Shown here: positions 26,721 to 35,954 of the stretch, in pieces
Numbering within the stretch: the stretch's first letter is position 1
How the letters are laid out: the number at the start of each line of letters is the position of its first letter
Origin: Lachnospiraceae bacterium
Lineage (GTDB): Bacteria > Bacillota > Clostridia > Lachnospirales > Lachnospiraceae
Reading direction: 5' to 3'
Assembly (NCBI GenBank): GCA_021201665.1
Contig: JAJQEO010000052.1
Location: 1-64,000 of the forward strand
Length of the DNA: 64,000 bases
Program-made: the position numbers and the translations under genes
Notes under the pieces: model-generated
What the model was told of the DNA's origin: nothing
Database searches by the model: none
Seen by the model: only the letters and a program-made list of their open reading frames with translations

Positions 26721-28315
26721 TCACATCGCCACTTCCGTCTCCAGCCCCGACTTAAACTCCACTGTGAAATGGTCGTCATAAACTGTAATCTTCTCAATCA
26801 GCTTCCGGACGAGGCTCTCGTCATATTCTGTAACCGCCGTTTCCATCTCATCAAGCATTTTCTCCATCTCTTCCACTCGCTGGCGACTTCCCTCGTTGTT
26901 AGCATCTTCTAAAAGAAGCTCCTGCTTTTTTCTGCGAAGCTCCTCGATTTTATCTGCAATGTCATCATAGGCCTGTCTCGCATTGGCCTTTTTCAGAAGT
27001 TCCTTCTGCAAATCGGCAAGTTCCGCCTCAATCTCTTCGACTTTGCCGGTGTTGCCGCTGCCGATTACTTTTTCGATGTTCTCCTTCAAAATCGGGATGA
27101 TGGTATCCCTGCCGGAGAACACATCGTTGATAGCTTTCATCACCGCCTCCTGAAGGTCTTCCTCCCGGACCGTCCTGGCCGGGCAGTCAATCCCGCTCGT
27201 TTTCTTCGTCACGCGGCTGACGCACCTCCACACAACGGATTTCTTCCCACGGTTATTCCAGCTGACCCTCCGGAACAAATCTCCACAGTGTGCACAGAAG
27301 ATGATACTTGATAATGCATAGTGGCCGCTGTATACCCTGCGCTTTCCAGTCCCTGTCGTAATATTGGCGCGTCTTACCATCTCCTCCTTGACCCGCATGA
27401 AAATGTCTCTTGGAATGATGGCTTCGTGGCCTACGCCCTCGATTCGCTTTGCGAATCGGGGCAAGCCACATAATACTGCGGCACGATGCCCTTGTTCACC
27501 ACCCGCTTCTTCGTCAGGAAATCCGTCGTCACTGTTTTCTGCAAAAGGGCATCGCCGATGTATTTTTCATTCGTCAGAATTTTGTGCAGTGTGCTGGCAA
27601 GCCAGTAGTCGTTCCCTGCCGCCGTCTTGATTCCGTCTGCAGTAAGCCCCTTCCCGATATCGTAATAGCTTTTCCCTTCCATAAATTCCCTGTATATCCG
27701 CTTTACAACCTCGGCTTCTTCCGGGTTGATAACGAGGTTTCCGTCCTCATCCTTATCGTAACCGAGGAAGCGGTTCGCGCAGACCTGAACCTTTCCCTGC
27801 TGGTAGCGGTACTGGAGCCCAAGCTTCACATTTTGTGAAAGCGACTGGCTCTCCTGCTGCGCAAGCGACGCCATAATGGTAAGCAGCACCTCGCCTTTGG
27901 CGTCCATTGTATTTATATTTTCCTTTTCAAAAAACACGGGAATGTTCTTCTCCTTCAGCTGGCGGATGTACTTCAGGCAATCTAAGGTGTTTCTCGCGAA
28001 TCTGCTGATAGATTTCGTTACCACCATGTCGATTTTGCCATCCATACACTCCTCTATCATGCGGTTAAACTCCCCTCTGTGCCTTGTGTTGGTACCGGAG
28101 ATCCCATCATCTGCGAATATGCCAGCAAGTTCCCAGCCGGGATGTTTCTGGATGTATTCCGTGTAATGTTCAATCTGAGCTTCATAGCTTGTCGCCTGTT
28201 CGTCCGTCTCTGTCGAGACACGGCAGTAGGCCGCCACCCTTAGTTTCGGTTGCTCTTCTCCCTTTTTGCTCTGTCCTGTCTGCCTTCTTGCAGGAATCAT
28301 TGTAATCGTTGCCAT
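26721..28315 (-). pseudogene. Large serine recombinase split by a hairpin insertion
   Basis: Site-specific recombinase of an integrative element. The N-terminal resolvase domain is intact ([20 protein letters not shown] with the catalytic Ser, then [20 protein letters not shown] and [20 protein letters not shown]), followed by the recombinase domain and, in the C-terminal half, a zinc ribbon ([11 protein letters not shown]), a coiled coil, and the end at 26721. At 27428-27467 a hairpin element puts TAG between PQYYV and GHEAIIP. Without it the protein would be about 520 residues. As drawn only a 294-residue N-terminal half is made. Confidence 0.85.
27428..27467 (+). repeat. Hairpin element inside the recombinase gene
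   Basis: Nested stems: GGC/GCC outside, GCCC (27435-27438) / GGGC (27459-27462), and CGATTCGC (27440-27447) / GCGAATCG (27451-27458) with loop TTT. It is about 40 bases and brings the stop that splits the gene. Confidence 0.75.
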
Positions 28316-28737
28316 CGTAATCCCTCGCTTCCTATTAAAGTATAAATGTATTCCGCCTGGGCATATGGATCAGGAAAATGCTGCTCCACCTTTCCCAGCT
28401 GAAATGTCGTGGGTAAATTTGGTGGCTTTCTTTCCTGTTCCTCAAAAATTCTCCCCAGAGCCTCTGCCCGTCTGACACGCTCTTTCTCGGCTGCATCATA
28501 TGTCTCCCGGTCGATGATTGCCGGATAAAAGTCATCGCCGAGATAATGCTTATTCTGCAGGAGCCGTTTTGCCATTGCGTGGGTAATCTTAAGCCCTGCT
28601 TTTTCCGCAGCATTCACATAACCCATGCCGGAAAGATACGCAGCATAAAGGGCTTTTATTTTTGCGACCTGCTCCTCATCAATCACCGCTGCGCCGTTTT
28701 CAATTTTATAGCCATATGGAATGTGTCCTCGTCTCAT
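28297..28737 (-). CDS. Small recombinase-domain protein of the integrative element
   Basis: 146 residues starting [20 protein letters not shown], with [20 protein letters not shown] and [20 protein letters not shown]. It matches only the 'recombinase' domain of large serine recombinases, without the catalytic resolvase domain, and such stand-alone proteins occur between two full recombinases in Clostridia elements. It overlaps both neighbours (four bases with the upstream fragment, 19 with the downstream recombinase), so the three are one operon. It probably helps DNA binding; that is inference. Confidence 0.7.
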   Translation of the reverse strand: MRRGHIPYGYKIENGAAVIDEEQVAKIKALYAAYLSGMGYVNAAEKAGLKITHAMAKRLLQNKHYLGDDFYPAIIDRETYDAAEKERVRRAEALGRIFEEQERKPPNLPTTFQLGKVEQHFPDPYAQAEYIYTLIGSEGLRWQRLQ

Positions 28738-29127
28738 ACTTCTACAATCCTTTCACGGAGATTCAATCCACATTTTAAATGGAAGGTAAGCTCCTCCCTG
28801 GAATGAACCGTAATCTGTTCAACAAATGCAGAAAACACTTCCGGGTCATATTCCGTAAGCTTCTCCGTCCTTCCTGTAAACCTGATAATTTCGTTTAAAG
28901 CCTCCGCCTTTTTTGTATCTCCGTCAACCGATGAAATCAACTGCTCCCGCTCATCTGCCAGGGCATCTGCTTCTGCTGAAAGGGCGTTCATCTCCTGTGT
29001 GAACATGGCCGGTTCAATGTACCCCTTTGTCATAATCGTGGTAAGCGTCTCGCCCTTTTCGCGGTTTTTCTCCAACGCGGCATCAATCTCATCGACCCTG
29101 CGGAATATTTCTTTATGGGTTGGTGAT
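28734..29127 (-). pseudogene. C-terminal remnant of another serine recombinase
   Basis: The open frame begins at about 29127 without a start codon and runs THKEIFRRVDEIDAALEKN, then a coiled coil and EVFSAFVEQITVHSREELTF, the typical C-terminal end of large serine recombinases. The resolvase and recombinase domains are lost. The break near 29130 marks the right border of the accessory island. Confidence 0.7.
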
Positions 29128-29150
29128 TACCATACCTGTCAGCAAAAGCT

Positions 29151-29229
29151 TATATTTTGCCTTGTCTCTGAGGTGGTGCAGACAAAATATAAAAGGCCTG
29201 CAGACATTCCAAAGGAACGCCCACAGGCC
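29151..29229 (-). terminator. Terminator after the methyltransferase, with a nearby inverted repeat
   Basis: On the minus strand GGCCTG/CAGGCC (29195-29229) with an inner GTTCC-TTT-GGAAT stem precedes TTTTATATTTT. Next to it, TATATTTTG (29151-29159) and CAAAATATA (29183-29191) form a second inverted pair, which could be a recombination site scar. Confidence 0.5.
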
Positions 29230-29335
29230 AATAAATCAATTTATATTCTGTTTACACCAAAGCTACTTATCCCACTAAAATTCAGGCAGATTGTTTTGGC
29301 TATCTCAACTCTTTTTCGTTAATAATGCAGCGCGA

Positions 29336-29920
29336 TCATTCCCGTCTTGCAATCGCGTTCACCCATTTTTCTCCCTGTCTCATTGCTCTGACATCTTCGG
29401 TAATAAAAACATGGCATACCGTAAAACCGTTATTCTTCAAAAGTGCTATCAGCAAATTTTCATTATAATCATTAAACAATCGCCCCTGTGCGACTCGCTC
29501 CTCAGCTCCGTATTTGAATGACGCGTATAGGACCCCTTTCGATTTCAAAGCGTTTCTCAAATTCTGTAAAACTGAATTCATTTCATTCTTCGCCACATGG
29601 AGCAGAGAAGCACACGCCCATATCCCATCAAACTCATTCTGAAAATTCATATCTTCAAATGAAAGCTGCAGCACATTCTGCCTCAACAGTTTTTCCGCTT
29701 CTGCACACATTTTCCCGGACGCGTCCATTGCAGTCACAGCAAACCCGTTGTCCATAAATACTTTGCTGTCTCTCCCGCTGCCACATCCTGCATCCAGAAT
29801 ATGTGCCCCTGCCGGAAGGCGGGCCATAAATTTGTCTCTGCAAAAACTCATATCCGCCTCTGCTGTCGCCGCGCAGTATTCTTCTGCGTGCACGTCATAA
29901 TAAGATACTGTCTGATTCAT
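29336..29920 (-). CDS. Class I SAM-dependent methyltransferase
   Basis: 194 residues. Motif I ILDAGCGSGRDSKVFMDNG lies near residue 33, followed by AVTAMDASGKMCAEAEKL (acidic loop contacting SAM) and FDGIWACASLLHVAKNEM (motif IV/V region). It resembles small methyltransferases of the Methyltransf_25 type; the substrate is unknown. The ATG at 29920 has GGAG seven bases before it; an earlier ATG at 29932 lacks one. Its 5' end overlaps the end of the HNH gene by 26 bases, so they may be cotranscribed. Confidence 0.75.
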   Translation of the reverse strand: MNQTVSYYDVHAEEYCAATAEADMSFCRDKFMARLPAGAHILDAGCGSGRDSKVFMDNGFAVTAMDASGKMCAEAEKLLRQNVLQLSFEDMNFQNEFDGIWACASLLHVAKNEMNSVLQNLRNALKSKGVLYASFKYGAEERVAQGRLFNDYNENLLIALLKNNGFTVCHVFITEDVRAMRQGEKWVNAIARRE

Positions 29921-31034
29921 TTCGTTCTCCATGATAAATCCAACTGTCGAAACCACAGTTCTGTGCTGATTGGTATACCGGTCGAATCACACTCTCCAGT
30001 TGCTCAGAAAATGTCGATAAATTTTGCCCTTCCCGATATAAGCGAAACCTGATATCCACACTGTTTAAATGATCTTTGGCGCACTTATCAAATTCCTTAT
30101 GTACTCCTTCATTTTTCCAGACCATTTCATACGCGCCATACTCCACACGTGCAAATTCCGGGAAATAGGTATTCCAGTCCGGTAGATGATTGCTCTTGCT
30201 GCTGTTAATGCTTTTTGTTGTCGGATGTAAATTCCATAGCTCATCATGAGCCACAAATGACCACGGTACAAAATGATCGATAGAAATATCTTTACTGTCA
30301 ATGTCCAACCGATTGTGCCCATAGATTTCCTGCATTGGCCGCAACGACAGTAACAGTCTCCAGTAATGCTTCACTTTTTCCAGCTTTCTCTCCTGCGGCG
30401 GATACAGCTTATCCGCAATTCCCGGTACGCTTGGATTTCTCTTCTGTAAATATAGAATCATATTATACTGGAGCCAGCCTTTCACAATCTCCTGATTCTT
30501 TTGGATATACTGGCGCCATTCTTCCTGAATACGAATCGTTGTCTGCATTCCGTTCAAAGCATTAAAATAGTAGATGAGCCGCCGCTCCTGATTGATCTTT
30601 CTTGCCAATTCCGATTCTGGCACATCCCAGCCTTTCCCTTTTAACTGGTGCATAAACGGTGCCTGCAAGCGATATGGAACATTTCTGGTCAGTGTCCGTT
30701 TTTGTTTGATAATCTCCGGCTCCTGACAATGATTCAGATATTCAATAAGAACAGATTTCTTTTCTGATGACTTCATGCCGCTTATTTTCTGAATATCATG
30801 AACCACCCTCTCCAGCGTATCCCTCGGCCCGAGATTTAAGTGATATTCCGTAACCATATACCAGGCATCTGCAATCATTTCATCAATCAGTTCTTCATAC
30901 GTGAGGACAGTCTTCCCCTCCAATACCTTCACCACAATCGCCTGAAACCAGAAGAATTTGTAACATTCGCTGGTATTGTCAAAAAGACGGCTTAGATATT
31001 GAATTTCCAGTTCATCTGAATAAGGCAGCTGCAT
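29895..31034 (-). CDS. HNH endonuclease domain protein
   Basis: 379 residues. The N-terminal 200 residues are helical (FFWFQAIVVKVLEGKTVLTY). The HNH nuclease core is near residue 266: DISIDHFVPWSFVAHDELWN then LHPTTKSINSSKSNHLPDW. This arrangement matches HNH proteins often found with phage-defence or DNA-modification genes; role unknown. The ATG at 31034 is chosen after AAGGTGATCACGCA. It follows rlmD by 70 bases on the same strand and overlaps the methyltransferase gene. Confidence 0.75.
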   Translation of the reverse strand: MQLPYSDELEIQYLSRLFDNTSECYKFFWFQAIVVKVLEGKTVLTYEELIDEMIADAWYMVTEYHLNLGPRDTLERVVHDIQKISGMKSSEKKSVLIEYLNHCQEPEIIKQKRTLTRNVPYRLQAPFMHQLKGKGWDVPESELARKINQERRLIYYFNALNGMQTTIRIQEEWRQYIQKNQEIVKGWLQYNMILYLQKRNPSVPGIADKLYPPQERKLEKVKHYWRLLLSLRPMQEIYGHNRLDIDSKDISIDHFVPWSFVAHDELWNLHPTTKSINSSKSNHLPDWNTYFPEFARVEYGAYEMVWKNEGVHKEFDKCAKDHLNSVDIRFRLYREGQNLSTFSEQLESVIRPVYQSAQNCGFDSWIYHGERNESDSILL

Positions 31035-31104
31035 TGCGTGATCACCTTTCGATCCATTAAAAACTGATTGACAGCTTTGCAAAATTTCTCCGCTATTTTT
31101 GTCA

Positions 31105-32769
31105 TTACGAAATATGCCCTTCCGTCCGCACAGCCAGGGCAACACTCTCGCAATGTACGCTGTTTGCGAACATCTCCGTCGGACAGACCTTTTTCAACTC
31201 ATACCCACCCGCGCACAGATATTTCAGATCCCGCGCAAGTGTCGCAGAATCACAGCTCACGTAAACAATTCTTTCCGGTCGGATTTTGAGCATGGTATCG
31301 AGCACGCCTGTTTCGCAGCCCTTGCGGGGCGGATCGACAACGATGACATCCGCGTGGATTCCCTCTTTTTCGTATTTCCCGGGCAAGATTTCTTCGGCCT
31401 TGCCGACGAAAAACTCTGCATTTGTGATGCCGTTCAGCTCTGCGTTCCGGCGGGCGTCGCGGATGGCGTCCGGTACGATTTCGACGCCGTAAACTGCGCG
31501 GGCTTTCTGCGCGAGGAACAGGGAGATGGTGCCGATTCCGCAGTAGAGATCCCACACGGTTTCCTGTCCGGTCAGACCAGCGTATTCGAGGGCTTTGGCG
31601 TAGAGCTTTTCGGTCTGGCGGGGATTGACCTGATAGAAGGAAAGCGGAGAGATGCGGAAACGGATTCCTCCGATCTGATCTTCTATGTATTCTTTCCCCC
31701 AGAGCAGCTTCACCTGGCTGCCCATGATGACGTTGGTGCGCGCACGGTTGATGTTCAGCGTGATGCTGGTCATGCCGGGGATGTCGCGAAGCGCCTGAAC
31801 CAGGCGGTCGCTCTTCGGCATGGAGGTTCCGTTTATCACGATGCAGACCATGATCTGGCCGGGGAATACTTTTGCCTTTCCGTGTGCTGTTTCTGTCAAA
31901 GCAGCGCTATCAGCCCCACTATGTGCCGGCTCTGTCGTGGTTGCGGCATCTGTGTTTTCAGGTATTACCATAAAATGCGCAGGTTCAGCGCCGTCACTCA
32001 GCATTTCTTTACTCACCCGTATCATCACATGCCGCACGAGTCCTTTTCCGGTCGTCTCATCGTATGGCTCGATTCCGTATGTTTCCATGTGATTTAGAAT
32101 GATATCAAGAATGGTCTTGTTAACCTTCGCGCCGAGCAGACAGTCGCGGCAGTCGATGACGGTGTGGGTGCGGCCTGCGTAGAATCCGGCGATGAGTTTG
32201 CCGTTTTTGTCCCTTCCGACGGGATATTGTGCTTTGTTTCGGTAATGAAAGGGATTGGCCATTATATACCCCGCATCGTATTTGGATGCGGGACGAAGGC
32301 AATGTTCCGATTCACGAAGTGAATCGAGAACGGCACCACGCTCATTGTGCGCAGCACAATCTGCAATGGCGTGGCTCTCCATTCCTATGATCGGCTCCAT
32401 GGGAGGATCGGCAAAGCCGCCGATGCGCTGCAGGTTGTTACGTACTTTTTGTTCTTTGAAACGGAGCTGAGCCTCGTATTTCATTTCCTGAATCTGGCAG
32501 CCTCCGCAGGGACGGGCGACCGGGCAGGGTGCCGTGATCCGGTCGGGACTGGGTGTGAGCACGCGCAGCAGGCGGGCGTAGCCGTAGGTCTTTTTCATTT
32601 TCATGACCTTCACCTCTGCCACATCCCCGATCACAGTATCCTTGACAAACAAAACTGGGGTTGGCCCTTCTCCACCTTGCATGGAAGCCTCCCGCACCGG
32701 ATAGCCGACTCCAAGTCCTTCGCTGCTGAAGTCTTCGATTTTTACTGTTAAAATATCATCTTTCTTCAT
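31105..32769 (-). CDS. rlmD: 23S rRNA (uracil-C5) methyltransferase, RumA/RlmD family, with a 40-codon insertion
   Basis: Methylates a uridine of 23S rRNA (U1939-type). An N-terminal TRAM domain (ILTVKIEDFSSEGLGVGYPV) is followed by the CPVARPCGGCQIQ iron-sulfur Cys motif. The SAM domain has ETVWDLYCGIGTISLFLAQK and the catalytic region VVDPPRKGCETGVLD with VYVSCDSATLARDL. Between IIGM and NPFHYRNKAQYPVG lie about 40 extra codons from a three-hairpin element (32258-32384), in frame. A second Ala/Thr-rich linker with TEPAHSGADSAALTETA lies mid-protein. The start at 32769 has a weak ribosome site, so it is uncertain. Activity with the insertion is unclear. Confidence 0.85.
   Translation of the reverse strand: MKKDDILTVKIEDFSSEGLGVGYPVREASMQGGEGPTPVLFVKDTVIGDVAEVKVMKMKKTYGYARLLRVLTPSPDRITAPCPVARPCGGCQIQEMKYEAQLRFKEQKVRNNLQRIGGFADPPMEPIIGMESHAIADCAAHNERGAVLDSLRESEHCLRPASKYDAGYIMANPFHYRNKAQYPVGRDKNGKLIAGFYAGRTHTVIDCRDCLLGAKVNKTILDIILNHMETYGIEPYDETTGKGLVRHVMIRVSKEMLSDGAEPAHFMVIPENTDAATTTEPAHSGADSAALTETAHGKAKVFPGQIMVCIVINGTSMPKSDRLVQALRDIPGMTSITLNINRARTNVIMGSQVKLLWGKEYIEDQIGGIRFRISPLSFYQVNPRQTEKLYAKALEYAGLTGQETVWDLYCGIGTISLFLAQKARAVYGVEIVPDAIRDARRNAELNGITNAEFFVGKAEEILPGKYEKEGIHADVIVVDPPRKGCETGVLDTMLKIRPERIVYVSCDSATLARDLKYLCAGGYELKKVCPTEMFANSVHCESVALAVRTEGHIS
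32258..32384. repeat. Three-hairpin element inserted in frame in rlmD
   Basis: Stems: CCCGCATC (32270-32277) / GATGCGGG (32285-32292); GTTC-CGATTCAC (32304-32315) / GTGAATCG-a-GAAC (32319-32331); and CCACGC (32336-32341) / GCGTGG (32369-32374) enclosing ATTGTGC/GCACAAT (32344-32360). The block interrupts a conserved region of the methyltransferase but keeps the frame. It shares the GCGGGGTATA edge (minus strand) with the hairpin cluster at 15767. Confidence 0.7.
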
Positions 32770-32797
32770 ATATACCATATACACAACACATCTTCTC

Positions 32798-32930
32798 TGG
32801 CCAGCACAGTTTTTCTGTTCTTCTCCAGTCTGCGCAGTTTTTCTGATTTTCTCCAGTCAGCATAGTTTTTCTGATTTTCTCCAGTCAGCGTAGTTTTTCT
32901 GTTCTTCTATGGTCAGCGTAGTTTTCCGGA
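32798..32930. repeat. 28-base tandem repeat, about 4.7 copies
   Basis: Imperfect units of 28 bases of the type CAGTCAGCGTAGTTTTTCTG then ATTTTCTC start at about 32798, 32826, 32854, 32882 and 32910. It lies between the 3' end of the YhaM-like gene and the start of rlmD. No spacers, so not a CRISPR array. Confidence 0.8.
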
Positions 32931-32990
32931 TACTATTTTCACACTGCAGCTGGCCATTCCCATGTAGGTACCAGATCGAACAGGCGGATA

Positions 32991-33938
32991 TCAGTATTCC
33001 GACGTCTTTCTCAGATTAGACTCAAACAGCCGGTTGTAGCCGAGCCATTCGGGGTTCTCGCCGGCGTTTTTCATGATCTCGCGCATGGTCTCGAGCTTGG
33101 CGTCGGTGTCGTCGGCGTAGTTGAGAGCCAGGGCCTCGGCGAGTGCCGGCTTTTTGGGGGAGCCGTATTCGAGCTGGCCGTGATGGGCCAGGATGCAGTG
33201 CTGCAGCTCGCTCATCAGCTTTTTGGGGAAGCCTTTGATGTGGCGGCAGCCGAAGCCTACCAGCTCGGAACCCATGACGATGTGGCCGAGCAGCTGGCCG
33301 TCGTCGGTGTAATCGTTCTCCGGAAAGTTGGAGATTTCTTTAAGCTTGCCCACGTCGTGGAAAAGAGCCGCCGTGATCAGCAGATCTTTTTTCAGAAATG
33401 GATATTGTTTGGTGTAAAAATCACAGAGCTTTACGACTCCGAGCGTGTGTTCGAGCAGGCCGCCGACAAAGCTGTGGTGGACGGTTTTGGCCGCCGAATG
33501 ATTTTTGAAGGCCGTGATGAAGGCCTCGTTGTCCACAAAGTACATCTGGAGCAGCTTCTGGAGGTAGGGGTTCTCGACCTGCCGCACGTAGCCCAGCAGC
33601 TCCTCGTACATCTCGTCGATATTTTTCTCACTGACCGGCAGATAATCCTCCGGCGTGTACTCGGACGCTTCGGCACGGCGGACGCGGCGGATGTTCATCT
33701 GCAAGGTACCCTGGAAATTCGTGATGTCGGCATTCACATGCACGTAATCCAGCACTTCGAAATCCTCGATGCCCGACGAATCCGGCTCCCAGATTTTCGC
33801 GTCGATCGTCCCGGTCTTATCCTGCAGAACCACGTTCTCATAGACCCTGCCGTTTTTCGCGGTCGCTGACTGTTTGTATTTACAAAGATAAATGTCGTTT
33901 ACCTTGTCTCCCTCGCGGAACATATTGATAAATTTCAT
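32991..33938 (-). CDS. yhaM: YhaM-like 3'-5' exoribonuclease (OB fold plus HD domain)
   Basis: Single-strand RNA/DNA exonuclease. Residues 1-100 form an OB-fold nucleic-acid domain (VNDIYLCKYKQSATAKNGRV and DYVHVNADITNFQGTLQMNI). The HD domain runs from about residue 150 with HHSFVGGLLEHTLGVVKLCD and the HD pair in TAALFHDVGKLKEISNFP, plus CILAHHGQLEYGSP. 315 residues is the normal size. GGAGG lies twelve bases before ATG 33938. Gene neighbours are dCMP deaminase and rlmD on the same strand. Confidence 0.9.
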   Translation of the reverse strand: MKFINMFREGDKVNDIYLCKYKQSATAKNGRVYENVVLQDKTGTIDAKIWEPDSSGIEDFEVLDYVHVNADITNFQGTLQMNIRRVRRAEASEYTPEDYLPVSEKNIDEMYEELLGYVRQVENPYLQKLLQMYFVDNEAFITAFKNHSAAKTVHHSFVGGLLEHTLGVVKLCDFYTKQYPFLKKDLLITAALFHDVGKLKEISNFPENDYTDDGQLLGHIVMGSELVGFGCRHIKGFPKKLMSELQHCILAHHGQLEYGSPKKPALAEALALNYADDTDAKLETMREIMKNAGENPEWLGYNRLFESNLRKTSEY

Positions 33939-33969
33939 AAAATATAAAATCCTCCTCACAATTTTCTCA

Positions 33970-34045
33970 TCTGATCAGTTTCGTAAAATCCTCAAAAATT
34001 TCTCATGTGATCAGTTTCATAAAATCCTCAAAATTTTCCTGATTT
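33970..34045. repeat. Two tandem copies of a 37-base unit
   Basis: GATCAGTTTCGTAAAATCCT and GATCAGTTTCATAAAATCCT repeat 37 bases apart, in the gap upstream of the YhaM-like gene, within its leader. Confidence 0.6.
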
Positions 34046-34093
34046 CTTTTTTTGATCCGTTTATGATACGTCAAACTGCAAAACCAAAATATT

Positions 34094-34579
34094 CTATACC
34101 ATAATCTTCAGCTCTCTCCCGCTTCGTTTGTAGCGATAGTAGCGCACTCCGGCGGCGTCCATCATGCGCTTGGATGTCAGCACAGACGCGGTGCCCTCGT
34201 ATTTGTCGTCGTCATAGACCACCGTCTTAATCCCGGCCTGGATGATTGCCTTGGCGCACTCGTTGCAGGGAAAAAGAGAAACGTATAATTTCGCCCCCTC
34301 GAGGCTTCCGCCGCGGTAGTTGAGAATCGCGTTCAGCTCGCTGTGTACCACATAAGGATACTTCGTGTCCGTCTCCTCCCCCTCGCGCTCCCAGGGAAAT
34401 TCATCGTCTGAGCAGCCCATGGGAAAGCCATTGTAGCCCATCGACAGAATCTTGTTGTCCGAACTGACAATGCAGGTCCCCACCTGGGAATTCGGATCCT
34501 TTGAGCGCATGCCCGCCAGCTTGGCTACCGCCATGAAATACTCATCCCAGGTAATATAATTTTCTCGTTTTCCAGCCAT
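34094..34579 (-). CDS. comEB: Deoxycytidylate deaminase (ComEB-like)
   Basis: Deaminates dCMP to dUMP for dTTP synthesis. The zinc site is visible as HSELNAILNY (His and catalytic Glu, near residue 80) and SLFPCNECAKAIIQAG (two Cys). The N-terminal AVAKLAGMRSKDPNSQVGTC and MGYNGFPMGCSDDEFPW are typical of dCMP deaminases. 161 residues is normal. It lies upstream of the YhaM-like gene, on the same strand. Confidence 0.93.
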   Translation of the reverse strand: MAGKRENYITWDEYFMAVAKLAGMRSKDPNSQVGTCIVSSDNKILSMGYNGFPMGCSDDEFPWEREGEETDTKYPYVVHSELNAILNYRGGSLEGAKLYVSLFPCNECAKAIIQAGIKTVVYDDDKYEGTASVLTSKRMMDAAGVRYYRYKRSGRELKIMV

Positions 34580-34943
34580 CCTTTTCGACCTTTCTTTTAT
34601 GATGGATGATACGGGGCGAAAACGCTATGCCGTAAACCAGATCCCGACCCGCCTCCGCATCATGACAGTAAACATGGAAAAAGCGGATGGCAGTTATTTT
34701 TGCCATCCGCTATAATATAACAACCCCGCGTCCCTTTTGCAATTACTTTTTATTTATTTCAATCCACGCCCTATCTTTTATCGAAGTGCGACTACTATAC
34801 TCTATCCATATTTTTATTACGCTTTGAAACCTGTTTCACGCCGCCGGCTCGTCTGCGGACTGCTATTCGGAACGTCCGAACAGCGGCAAAATGAAAGAAG
34901 CAGGCTGGGCAGATGGCAGATTCATCTGCTCGATGCTGAATCG
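34580..34943 (-). other. Gap with the terminator of the VWA gene
   Basis: A perfect hairpin GCGGATGGCA (34683-34692) / TGCCATCCGC (34701-34710) is followed on the minus strand by CTTTTTCC, giving an intrinsic terminator for the VWA gene on the right. Nothing else convincing is seen here. Confidence 0.6.
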
Positions 34944-35594
34944 TCATTTCTTCCTGCGTTTCTTCACATCCTCGCGGATCTCGTCAAAGCAGTCGTCAGA
35001 CATCGCGCCGCTGCTCCGGTACTGGGCAGTCGCCCGCGCTACAGCGCTGAAATTCAGCTCGGTCCCCCGCGCGTCCGGCACGTAGTCCATCGCCCGGTCC
35101 GGGGCGATGCCAAAGCGGCCGGCCGTGGTGACGGCGTCCATGTTTGCGCCGAGGAAAAGGAACTCCCAGCCGTATTTTTCTTTTTCGTGCTCAATCATAT
35201 GGCGGATCTTTGACAGGGAATATTCGCGGCTGGAGTTTTCCTCCCCGTCAGTGATGATGACAAACAGTACCTTGTCGGCGCGGTATTCCTCCGCCGTGTT
35301 TCTCTGGACGGTGGCCAGCTTCTGGATCGTGCGGCCGATCGCGTCGAGCAGCGCGGTCGAACCGCCCACATAATACTCCCTTTCTGTCATGGGACTGACC
35401 GCGCGAAGGTCAATCCGGTCGTGCAACAGCTGATAGTGGTTGTCAAACAGCACGGTTGTAATGCGGCACTCCCCGTCAAGAGCCTTCTGCTTTTTCAGCA
35501 TAGAATTAAATCCGCCGATCGTGTCCTTTTCAAGGCCGCCCATGGAACCGCTTTTGTCGAGGATAAATACCAGTTCTGTGAGATCTTTCTTCAT
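34944..35594 (-). CDS. VWA-domain protein (metal-ion-dependent adhesion site)
   Basis: Cytosolic von Willebrand A protein of 216 residues; no signal or membrane segment. The MIDAS motif is complete: DKSGSMGG (residues 12-19), the Thr in GGSTALLDAI near residue 90, and ITDGEENSSREY near residue 125. Similar small VWA proteins assist chaperone or metal-insertion ATPases or stress islands such as Ter, but no such partner is adjacent. AAGGAGG lies about twelve bases before ATG 35594. It appears to be a single-gene unit ended by the hairpin at 34683. Confidence 0.85.
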   Translation of the reverse strand: MKKDLTELVFILDKSGSMGGLEKDTIGGFNSMLKKQKALDGECRITTVLFDNHYQLLHDRIDLRAVSPMTEREYYVGGSTALLDAIGRTIQKLATVQRNTAEEYRADKVLFVIITDGEENSSREYSLSKIRHMIEHEKEKYGWEFLFLGANMDAVTTAGRFGIAPDRAMDYVPDARGTELNFSAVARATAQYRSSGAMSDDCFDEIREDVKKRRKK

Positions 35595-35954
35595 AAATAA
35601 ATTGCCCTCCTTTTTCTGTGCGCACGTGCCGGATCGGATCATGGCAAAAGCGTTTTGATGGTTTCGTGCTTAGCCCTTTTCGCTCTGAACCTTTTCCGCT
35701 CATTTAATTTTCACGCGCCTCTCTGTTTTGTGATGTTCTGTGATGTTCAGAGAATACCAGAAAAAGGAAGGGAAGCGGTCGCTTGCAAAGCGACAACTAT
35801 ATTTACTTTTCTTGCACAGTACCGCGTCCGCAAAATGTACCGTTACTGCAAAATGCAATACGACTGCGTAATGCACCGCGACTGCAAAATGCAATACGAC
35901 TGCGTAATGCACCACGACTGCAAAATGTGGCAGCCAGCTGTCGGCACTGCACTC
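35595..35954. other. Gap with a 36-base tandem repeat
   Basis: About 360 bases between the VWA gene and the macro-domain gene. Besides the repeat at 35850-35926 there is no gene-like frame. The macro-domain gene ends at its right edge. Confidence 0.5.
35850..35926. repeat. Tandem repeat of alternating 18-base units
   Basis: Units GACTGCAAAATGCAATAC and GACTGCGTAATGCACCGC alternate, giving a 36-base period repeated a little over two times, directly downstream of the macro-domain gene. Confidence 0.75.

Noticed and set aside
31099-32097. 332-codon plus-strand frame over rlmD
   Set aside because: Antisense shadow; rlmD motifs are clear on the minus strand.
32798-32930. Possible CRISPR array
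   Set aside because: Units are contiguous with no unique spacers and no cas genes nearby.
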